The translations under genes were made by a program, and so were the position numbers. From NCBI GenBank assembly GCA_900317325.1, contig ONGE01000025.1, forward strand, positions 1 to 37,732: a stretch of 37,732 bases of DNA. The letters run 5' to 3'. Below the pieces are notes generated by a model. That model had not been told where the DNA came from, ran no database searches, and was given only the letters and a program-made list of their open reading frames with translations. Source of the DNA: an uncultured Prevotellaceae bacterium (GTDB lineage: Bacteria; Bacteroidota; Bacteroidia; Bacteroidales; Muribaculaceae). Numbering within the stretch: the first letter of the stretch is position 1; the number at the start of each line of letters is the position of its first letter. Shown here in pieces: positions 28,986-35,932 of this stretch.

Positions 28986-31553
28986 ATGAGAAAACTTTTA
29001 GCTCTTGCATCTGTGTTTTTGATGGCTGCCACGATGACGCTGGCCGCCAATTCGCCCTATATTGCCCGTGTGTATGACTACCTGCCTGCTCCGGGCCAGT
29101 TTGTGAATGTGTTCCCGGCTTACAAGCCCGGTTACACCCAGGACAGCATCAATGCACAGCTCGAGAACGTGCTGTGTGGTGGCGTGAATGGCTCCGTCAG
29201 CTTGGGCAGCTATGGTGGCTACATCATTTTCGGTTTTGACCATCCCGTGATCAACAAGCACGGCTATGACGTGAAAATCTACGGCAATGCCATGCAGAGT
29301 AACGCCGTGCCCGATCAGGCTGGCGGCAGCTGTGAGCCTGGCATTATCATGGTGGGCGTTGACATGGACGGCGATGGCGTGCCCAGTGCTGCCGACCGTT
29401 GGTATGAGATTAAGGGTAGCGATTATGACCGCTGTCAGCATGGTTTTGAGGTGACTTACTACAAGCCCGATGAGAACAAGGTCAAGGTGCCTCATGACAG
29501 ATGGCGCTTTATCACCGACACCGAGTATGTCTATTGGACAAGTAACGATGCCGAGGCTCCCGAAGGCTATGTGTGGCGCAACTCGTTCCACACCCAGCCC
29601 TACTGGCCCTTGTGGCGAGAAGATACGGTGCTCACGTTCCGAGGCGCGAAATTGCCCAACTCCTCCATTGACATGAGTGGCGGCAATGGCAATAATTGGT
29701 TTCAGCCTTTCTTGGGTGAAGGCTATGTGGACAACCTGCCCAACAATCTGGAGCCAGGTTTCATGATTGACTGGGCGGTGGATGAGGACGGCAATCCCGC
29801 TGAACTTGATCACATCGACTTCATCAAGGTGTATTGCGGTCAGCTGGACTACTGCGGCTGGCTGGGTGAGGTTTCGACCGAGGTGTGTGGTGCCGAGGAT
29901 CTGCATCCCGACGCCGAGCCCGATGAGCCTGGCCCCGGACCTGACGATTTTACGTTCACCAACGGCATCATCTTCGTCAACGAGGACCGCTATGGTCCCA
30001 ATCAGGGTTCCATCAACTATTACAACTACGACTACGATGAGATGGAGTATAACGTCTTTGCGATGGTGAATCCAGGCGTGAAGTTGGGCGTGACCACTCA
30101 ATTCGGTCAGTTGTTCGGCAACCGCCTGTTCCTTGTCAGCAAGCAGGCCAACAGTAGCGAGGCCTCGGGCAGCACCGTGGGTTCGCGCCTGGCGGTGCTC
30201 GACGCTGCCACACTCAAGCAGCAGGGCAGTGTTTTGCGATTCCATGAGTCCCCCGACAGTGTGTATGACGGTCGTGCCTATTGCGCCGTGGACAACAATA
30301 AGGGTTACATTTCCACCAGCGGCGGCATCTTCGTCTTTGACGTGCCCTCGATGAGCGTTCAGGGAATGATCGACGGCACGCAGTCCAGTGCGAAGGGCGA
30401 TTACAACAGCCTGTACCGTGGCCAGTGCGGCGACATGGTGCGATTCGGCCAGTATGTGTTCGCTGTGCAGCAGGGCAGGGGTCTCCATGTGATTGACCCG
30501 ACGACCGATGCCCTCGTGACTACCTTGTCGTTCCCCAATATCGTGACCGTGTTCGTCACGGCTGGCGGCAACCTGTATGTTGCCAATAACTCGCGCGAGA
30601 TCTATGACTACAGCGGTGGCCCCTACGAGGCTAACTTCACTTGCATCGACCCTGTGACCTTCAGGGTGAAGGAGGTGCATGAACTCGGTGGCTCCTATGG
30701 CGCTGTGAGCTCGTGGGGAGCTTGGCGTGCGCGCATGGTCTGTGTGGATCCCCATGCCGAGCGGGTTTATTATAGCTATGATGAGTACCAGAACTATATC
30801 AGCTGCTATGACTTCGCGACACGCACCTTCACCGATGTCCTCATCACGCTGCCCGATGGCGTGGAAATCAACTGGGACGGCACGGTAGAGCGCCAGGGCC
30901 TTTATGCTTCGGCCATCAGCTTTGATCCCCACACGGGCGACATGGTGGTGCAGACTACCGAGGCGGCTCCCTTGTCTTATCAGAACTTCAACCACAACTG
31001 GGTGCTGTTCTATGATGCCAACACGCTGGAACTCAAGCGACAGATACGATTGCAGGACGCTTATTGGTTCCCGGCAATGGCAGTATATCCCGACATTGAG
31101 GCTCCCACGGTGAACATCGAGGATCAGAACATCGGCGCTGGTCGCGAACAGGTTATCAGCCTGTTGGATGCCGTGAGCGATGCCGACAATATGGCGGCGC
31201 TGGCTGTGACCACTGCCGTGAGCGGCGACGAGAATGTTGTCCGTGCCACAGTGAGCGGTCTGGAACTGCATCTGGCAGCCTTAACTCCTGGCAGGACGAC
31301 GGTCAACGTCACTACCGACAGCAATGGCCGATTGGCAAGCACTTCATTCACTGTGACGGTTACCAAGGTCTCGATTCCCGGTGACGTGAACATGGATGGC
31401 GTCGTGAACATCTCGGATGTGACCCGCTTGATCACAGTCATCATGGGCTCGGTTTTGTGTGACTATGACCCGGCTGCAGCCGACTTCAATGGTGACCACA
31501 CCATCAATATCACCGATGCAGTGATGTTGATTAATTGGATTATGGACAATTGA
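28986..31553 (+). CDS. Fusion of PAPGQFVN-type surface domain, BtuG-like propeller, Ig-like domain and dockerin, behind a B12 riboswitch
   Basis: The 855-residue product has a Sec signal peptide (1-20) without a lipobox. Residues about 21-310 match the third protein of B12 operon 1: LPAPGQFVN, LGSYGGYIIFGFDHPV, GGSCEPGIIMVGVDMDGDGVPSAADRWYEI, HTQPYWPLW and DYCGWLGEVSTEV. A proline/glycine-rich linker (about 311-321) leads to a BtuG/DUF5074-like beta-propeller (about 322-702; SINYYNYDYDEMEYNVFAM, LFGNRLFLVSKQ, RLAVLDAATLK, GNLYVANNS). An Ig/PKD-like domain (about 703-795) and a dockerin-like pair (796-855) end it. The two proteins are separate, with the propeller lipid-anchored, in operon 1; here they are one soluble, dockerin-tagged chain. 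I infer surface or released capture of corrinoids. The DUF4465 gene follows after 44 bases. Confidence 0.82.
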   Translation: MRKLLALASVFLMAATMTLAANSPYIARVYDYLPAPGQFVNVFPAYKPGYTQDSINAQLENVLCGGVNGSVSLGSYGGYIIFGFDHPVINKHGYDVKIYGNAMQSNAVPDQAGGSCEPGIIMVGVDMDGDGVPSAADRWYEIKGSDYDRCQHGFEVTYYKPDENKVKVPHDRWRFITDTEYVYWTSNDAEAPEGYVWRNSFHTQPYWPLWREDTVLTFRGAKLPNSSIDMSGGNGNNWFQPFLGEGYVDNLPNNLEPGFMIDWAVDEDGNPAELDHIDFIKVYCGQLDYCGWLGEVSTEVCGAEDLHPDAEPDEPGPGPDDFTFTNGIIFVNEDRYGPNQGSINYYNYDYDEMEYNVFAMVNPGVKLGVTTQFGQLFGNRLFLVSKQANSSEASGSTVGSRLAVLDAATLKQQGSVLRFHESPDSVYDGRAYCAVDNNKGYISTSGGIFVFDVPSMSVQGMIDGTQSSAKGDYNSLYRGQCGDMVRFGQYVFAVQQGRGLHVIDPTTDALVTTLSFPNIVTVFVTAGGNLYVANNSREIYDYSGGPYEANFTCIDPVTFRVKEVHELGGSYGAVSSWGAWRARMVCVDPHAERVYYSYDEYQNYISCYDFATRTFTDVLITLPDGVEINWDGTVERQGLYASAISFDPHTGDMVVQTTEAAPLSYQNFNHNWVLFYDANTLELKRQIRLQDAYWFPAMAVYPDIEAPTVNIEDQNIGAGREQVISLLDAVSDADNMAALAVTTAVSGDENVVRATVSGLELHLAALTPGRTTVNVTTDSNGRLASTSFTVTVTKVSIPGDVNMDGVVNISDVTRLITVIMGSVLCDYDPAAADFNGDHTINITDAVMLINWIMDN

Positions 31554-31597
31554 TATTAGATTAACACTCATGCGTTTAACTTAAAAAACAAAACAAC

Positions 31598-32869
31598 ATG
31601 AAGAAATTATTTACTTTAGCAGCATGTGCCCTGATGGCTTCGGCCGCTTGGGCTGGCGTGGTTACGCTTGACATGAACAATCCGTTGAATCCTGCCACTA
31701 TCGAGTATGGTGACAACGGCGTTTGGACCCAGTGCTACAACGATGTGGATTACACATGGTTGGAATTTGGCAACGACAAGGGTACCTTCATGCTCTCGCA
31801 CCTTATCGACGGTGAGGGTGCTTCGTGGGGCGGTTATTATTGGGACGGTTTCACCCCCGCTATCGGTGGAGACCGCACCGACTACGGCCAGGCTGGCAGC
31901 AGCGCTGGCTGGACCACCATGTTCGGTGGCTGTATGGCTGGCGGCGGCTGCGTGATCAATGCCGACGGTAGCGTGTCTGCCGATCCCGCTGTGCCCTATT
32001 TCGTAGCTTACTACAGCAGCTGGGCTTCTGAAGGACCGAGTAATCAGGTGATGTTTGTTGACAATGACGGCAACTCGACATTTGAGCCTGTTGGCGTATA
32101 TATCTGCAACCACCCCTGGCCCTATTATGGCTGTGAGCATGGTGACGGCTTCGGCTCCGGCTTTGCCGAGGGTGACTACTTCGAGCTGATTGCCCATGGC
32201 GTTGCTGCCGATGGAAGCGAGAAAACCGTCAGCATCAATCTGGTTGAGTTTACCGATGGTCAACTCATCGCCCTTAACGATTGGACCTTCTTTGACCTGT
32301 CTGAACTGGGCGAGGTTGAGTCGGTTTACTTCACCATGAATTCTACCGATGTAGGCCCTTACGGAATGAACACCGCTGCCTACTTCTGCATGGACAAGTT
32401 CCAGGTGAAGGTCGCTGATACCCCTGTTGATCCTGTTACTGTTGGCGCTCCCGTCTTCCAGGGTTACACCATCGACGGCATCACCGGTTACGGTGTGGGC
32501 ATCACCCCGACGACCGAGGGCAGCGAGATCATGTACCGCGTCCTGATCTGGGATCCCGTTGCCGAGGAGTGGGTTCTGAGGACCGACTGGACCCTGTATG
32601 AGGGCACCGAGGGCGAGATCTGGTTCGAGAACAACGGTGAGAAGGTTCGCATCGAGGCCTATGCTTTCATCGGTCAGAACGTGAGCATGGATGTGGCTTA
32701 TGAGTTCACTGTAGCTACCGCTCTCGATGAGCTGATGGGCAGCAAGACCGTTGCCGGCGTACGCTACTTCAACATGGCTGGCCAGGAGATGCAGCAGGCC
32801 GAGGGTCTGACCATCATGGTCACCACCTACACCGACGGCACCACCAGCGCCGTTAAGGTAATCAAGTGA
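31598..32869 (+). CDS. DUF4465-type secreted protein with Bacteroidetes sorting-type C-terminus, B12-regulated
   Basis: The 423-residue product has a signal peptide (1-19, MKKLFTLAACALMASAAWA). Residues about 20-275 fit the DUF4465 pattern: WGGYYWDGFTPAIGGDRTDYG, VGVYICNHPWPYYGCEHGDGFGSGFAEGDYFELIAHG, and DLSELGEVESVYFTMNSTDVGPYGMNTAAYFCMDKFQV. DUF4465 proteins are common beside B12 receptor genes in Bacteroidetes. A vitamin-binding BtuH class has been described there, but I cannot verify from sequence alone that this is that class. The last 141 residues nearly equal those of the protein at 22247-23311 and end in a sorting-type tail. It is co-transcribed with the fusion gene (44-base gap, no terminator) and thus under riboswitch 2. 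A strong terminator follows. Confidence 0.8.
   Translation: MKKLFTLAACALMASAAWAGVVTLDMNNPLNPATIEYGDNGVWTQCYNDVDYTWLEFGNDKGTFMLSHLIDGEGASWGGYYWDGFTPAIGGDRTDYGQAGSSAGWTTMFGGCMAGGGCVINADGSVSADPAVPYFVAYYSSWASEGPSNQVMFVDNDGNSTFEPVGVYICNHPWPYYGCEHGDGFGSGFAEGDYFELIAHGVAADGSEKTVSINLVEFTDGQLIALNDWTFFDLSELGEVESVYFTMNSTDVGPYGMNTAAYFCMDKFQVKVADTPVDPVTVGAPVFQGYTIDGITGYGVGITPTTEGSEIMYRVLIWDPVAEEWVLRTDWTLYEGTEGEIWFENNGEKVRIEAYAFIGQNVSMDVAYEFTVATALDELMGSKTVAGVRYFNMAGQEMQQAEGLTIMVTTYTDGTTSAVKVIK
32444..32869 (+). repeat. Dispersed 426-bp duplication, copy 2 (coding)
   Basis: Partner of 22886-23311; the same length and no gap. The differences I count in the encoded protein are about 12, mostly conservative changes such as V to I. 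Confidence 0.9.
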
Positions 32870-32878
32870 TAGAAAAGA

Positions 32879-32892
32879 TATAGTATATAGTA
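32879..32892. repeat. Two-unit heptanucleotide repeat (TATAGTA)
   Basis: TATAGTA occurs twice in direct succession, 9 bases after the DUF4465 stop codon. Two units could be chance, but the position and unit length match the longer heptamer arrays in this window. Confidence 0.45.
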
Positions 32893-32905
32893 ACCTGATG
32901 TGTGA

Positions 32906-32953
32906 GGGTGCGTCCCAGTGGCTCTGCCAGCCGCCAGGACGCACCCCTGTTTT
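32906..32953 (+). terminator. Terminator of the second cobalamin unit
   Basis: GGGTGCGTCC at 32906-32915 pairs perfectly with GGACGCACCC at 32937-32946, with an inner TGGC/GCCA stem. CTGTTTTT follows. It closes the fusion-DUF4465 transcript. Confidence 0.9.
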
Positions 32954-32962
32954 TCCTCCCCC

Positions 32963-33062
32963 CCGTTATATCCTCCCCCTCCGTTATATCAGTCCTCCAT
33001 CCTCTCCGTTTTCCGCAATATCCGTCCCTCTCCGTTATATCCGTTTTTCCCGTAATATCCGC
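32963..33062. repeat. Degenerate CCGTTATATC direct repeats in a pyrimidine-rich tract
   Basis: CCGTTATATC occurs at about 32963, 32981 and 33032. The related CCGCAATATCCG is near 33013 and CCGTAATATCCG near 33050, embedded in long C/T runs. No 7-bp phase. The tract lies between a terminator and the topA promoter. The rest of 32870-33219 contains no gene. Confidence 0.7.
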
Positions 33063-33104
33063 CCCCTTTGCCTCGCTACTGAAAACAGTAATTCTCAATC
33101 CACA

Positions 33105-33122
33105 TTAATAATATATTATTAA
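33105..33122. promoter_or_regulatory. 18-bp perfect palindrome upstream of topA
   Basis: TTAATAATATATTATTAA is a perfect palindrome about 60 bases upstream of the topA -7 element. It could bind a dimeric regulator or simply be an easily melted AT tract. No regulator is known to me. Confidence 0.4.
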
Positions 33123-33181
33123 AAGATGTGTAAGGTGAAAAAATCTTCTTTCCTCCGGGCGATTATCTCGATTAATTGAAT

Positions 33182-33189
33182 TACCTTTG
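33182..33189 (+). promoter_or_regulatory. Promoter -7 element of topA
   Basis: TACCTTTG fits TAnnTTTG; the -33 region is poor. The start near 33196 leaves a leader of about 24 bases to ATG 33220 and excludes the in-frame TTG at 33187. Confidence 0.65.
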
Positions 33190-33219
33190 CAGCCGATTTT
33201 CAAAAACAGTTCACAGAAT

Positions 33220-35586
33220 ATGGCAAAAAACCTAGTTATAGTCGAGTCTCCGGCCAAGGCCAAGACCATCCAGAAGTTCCTTGGCAATGATTATAAAGTG
33301 ATGTCAAGTTTCGGTCACATCCGTGACTTGCACAAGAAGGATTTCAGTATCGACGTGGAGGACGGTTTCAAACCTCTCTACGAGATTCCCGAGGATAAGG
33401 AGGAACAGGTCAAGAAGCTCAAGGAAGAGGCCGACAAGGCCGAACTCGTGTGGCTCGCTAGTGATGAAGACCGCGAGGGAGAAGCCATTGCGTGGCACTT
33501 GTTCGAGGTATTGGGCCTCTCGCCCGACCATACGCGCCGCATCGTCTTTCACGAGATTACCGAGCCGGCTATTCTTGAGGCTATCAAGAATCCCCGCGAC
33601 ATCGACCTGAATCTGGTGGACGCACAGCAGGCCAGGCGTGTGCTTGACCGTATCGTGGGTTTTGAGCTCTCGCCGGTGCTGTGGCGCAAAATCATGCCCG
33701 GTCTGTCGGCAGGACGCGTCCAGAGTGTCGCCGTAAGGCTTGTTGCCGAGCGTGAAAAGGAAATCAAGGCTTTCAAGAGCGAACCCTATTACCGCGTGAC
33801 GGCTCAGTTCGCAGCCGAGGAGGGTGCCGAATTCTCGGCCGAGCTCAATCGTCACCTCAAGGATCACGACGAGGCCATGAGCTTCCTCGAGGATTGCAAG
33901 CTGGCGAACTTCAAGGTGGCTGACGTCAATGTCAAGCCCATGAAGCGCTCTCCGGCGCCTCCCTTCACCACCAGCACTCTCCAGCAGGAGGCAGCTCGCA
34001 AGTTGGGCTTGTCGGTGAAGCAGACCATGAGATTGGCTCAGCGCCTCTACGAGGAGGGTTTGATTACCTACATGCGTACCGACTCGGTGAACCTGAGCAA
34101 ATTGGCTCTGGGTTCCATCAGCAAGGAGATCAAGGAAAACATCGGTGAGTCCTACCTCAAGGTGCGCCACTACCGCACGACCAGCAAGGGTGCACAGGAG
34201 GCACACGAGGCCATCCGTCCCACCTATATCAGCAACCACACGATCACGGGCACTCCTCAGGAGAAGAAACTCTATGACCTGATCTGGAAACGCACCATCG
34301 CTTCGCAGATGGCCGATGCCGAGCTCGAGAAAACCACCGCCAACATCGTGGTTTCGGGCCGCAAGGAGACTTTTGTCGCCGAGGGCGAGGTAATCAAGTT
34401 CGACGGTTTCCTCAAGGTGTACTTCGAGAGTGTCGACGAGAGTGATGCCAAGGCTACGCCGGCCGAGGTGCACACGCTGCCCCAGTTGGCCAGTGGCGAT
34501 GTCCTGCAGGTCATCAATGTGAGCTCCATCCAGCGCTACACCCAGCAGCCCAACCGCTACACCGAGGCTTCCCTCGTGCGCCGTCTCGAGGAACTGGGCA
34601 TCGGCCGTCCTTCGACCTACGCGCCCATCATCTCCACCATCCAGGACCGCAACTATGTCGAGAAGGGTGAGGATAAAGGCTCGAAGCGCAGCTATGAGGT
34701 GATTACGCTGAAGGATGGTGAGATCACTACCTCAAAGAAGAGCGAACTCTTCGGCGCCGAGAAGGGCAAACTCATCCCCACCGATGTGGGTATGGTGGTC
34801 AATGACTTCCTGGTGAAGTATTTCCCCTCGATCATGGATTACAACTTCACGGCTAAGGTCGAGAACGAGTTTGATGAGGTGGCCAAGGGCAACGTGGTCT
34901 GGAACAAGGAAATCGCCGACTTCTATGAGGGCTTCCACCCCAGCATCAGCAAGGTGTCGTCCTTGAGGCTCGAGCACAAGGTGGGAGAGAGGCTCCTGGG
35001 CAATGACCCCAAAACCGGACTGCCTGTCATGGTCAAGATCGGTCGTTATGGACCCCTGGTGCAGATGGGCAGCTCTGACAACGAGAACAAGCCGCGCTTC
35101 GCTTCGCTGCAACGCGGACAGAGCATCGAGACGCTGACGCTCGAAGAGGCTGTCAAGCTGTTTGACTTGCCCCGTGAGCTGGGTGAGTTCGAGGGCGCTC
35201 AAGTGTCCATCGGCGTGGGTCATTACGGCCCCTATGTGAAGCACAACGGCAAGTACGCCTCCATCCCCAAGGAGATGTCGCCCACGGCAATCACCCTCGA
35301 CGAGGCCATCGAGATCATCAAGGCGCAGCGCGATGCCGAGGCCAAGAAGGTGCTCAAGACCTTTGACGAGGAACCTGAACTCAAGGTGATGAACGGCCGT
35401 TATGGTCCCTACATCGTTTACAAGAAGCAAAACGTCAAAATTCCTAAAGGAAAAGACGCCGAGAACCTCACCCTTGAGGAGTGTCGCGAGATCGTTGCCG
35501 ACGAGGCCAATATCTCGAAGGGAGGCGCCCGAAAGCGTTCTGTCAAAGCTCGTTCGACGGCCAAGAAAACGCCAAAAAGTAAATAA
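33220..35586 (+). CDS. topA: DNA topoisomerase I (type IA)
   Basis: TopA relaxes negative supercoils by cutting one strand and passing the other. ATG 33220 gives 788 residues starting MAKNLVIVESPAKAKTIQKFLG, the TOPRIM domain (about 1-130), with the acidic WLASDEDREGEAIAWHL metal motif. The catalytic tyrosine is Tyr284 in EGLITYMRTDSVNLS. The C-terminal region has no classic cysteine zinc ribbons. Instead it has at least three GRYGPxV/I-type topoisomerase C-terminal repeats (KIGRYGPLVQMG, GVGHYGPYVKHNGKYASIP, NGRYGPYIVYKKQNVKIP) and a basic tail (RKRSVKARSTAKKTPKSK). That architecture is normal in Bacteroidetes. It is monocistronic, with its own promoter and terminator. Confidence 0.96.
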   Translation: MAKNLVIVESPAKAKTIQKFLGNDYKVMSSFGHIRDLHKKDFSIDVEDGFKPLYEIPEDKEEQVKKLKEEADKAELVWLASDEDREGEAIAWHLFEVLGLSPDHTRRIVFHEITEPAILEAIKNPRDIDLNLVDAQQARRVLDRIVGFELSPVLWRKIMPGLSAGRVQSVAVRLVAEREKEIKAFKSEPYYRVTAQFAAEEGAEFSAELNRHLKDHDEAMSFLEDCKLANFKVADVNVKPMKRSPAPPFTTSTLQQEAARKLGLSVKQTMRLAQRLYEEGLITYMRTDSVNLSKLALGSISKEIKENIGESYLKVRHYRTTSKGAQEAHEAIRPTYISNHTITGTPQEKKLYDLIWKRTIASQMADAELEKTTANIVVSGRKETFVAEGEVIKFDGFLKVYFESVDESDAKATPAEVHTLPQLASGDVLQVINVSSIQRYTQQPNRYTEASLVRRLEELGIGRPSTYAPIISTIQDRNYVEKGEDKGSKRSYEVITLKDGEITTSKKSELFGAEKGKLIPTDVGMVVNDFLVKYFPSIMDYNFTAKVENEFDEVAKGNVVWNKEIADFYEGFHPSISKVSSLRLEHKVGERLLGNDPKTGLPVMVKIGRYGPLVQMGSSDNENKPRFASLQRGQSIETLTLEEAVKLFDLPRELGEFEGAQVSIGVGHYGPYVKHNGKYASIPKEMSPTAITLDEAIEIIKAQRDAEAKKVLKTFDEEPELKVMNGRYGPYIVYKKQNVKIPKGKDAENLTLEECREIVADEANISKGGARKRSVKARSTAKKTPKSK

Positions 35587-35605
35587 TTACTTTGAGTAAC
35601 ACTAG

Positions 35606-35646
35606 AGACTGCACGCGACAATCGGTTGACGTGCAGTCTTTTGTTT
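35606..35646 (+). terminator. Terminator after topA
   Basis: AGACTGCACG at 35606-35615 pairs perfectly with CGTGCAGTCT at 35630-35639, followed by a T-rich tail TTTTGTTTT. The remaining bases 35647-35932 are AT-rich leader of the next gene with no clear consensus promoter; TAATTTTA at 35734-35741 is the nearest match. Confidence 0.88.
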
Positions 35647-35932
35647 TGTGGATTTGTTTTTGAGGTCGAAAAGAACTCAATCCAAATAATGAAAAAAATC
35701 CTGTTTTTGTGTCGGTATTAGAAAAAATCGTCGTAATTTTACCGACTGGAGAGAGAAACGCCTTTCGGCTGTTCTGTTTTCAAAGTGAAAATGATTCGGT
35801 CAACAAGTTGAATTAGAGTCAGCTAGAATATAAAATGTAAAGTTGTGCTTAAGACTTTTTCGGCGACTTGACCCTCATGGCAACTGATTTTTTGAAACAA
35901 CAAAACAAACCAACTATAAAAGATTAGAAATT

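Noticed and set aside
28998-31271. 757-codon minus-strand open frame opposite the fusion gene
   Set aside because: The plus strand has a clear signal peptide, domains and dockerin. The antisense translation is low in structure and rich in His and Ala, typical of a shadow frame.
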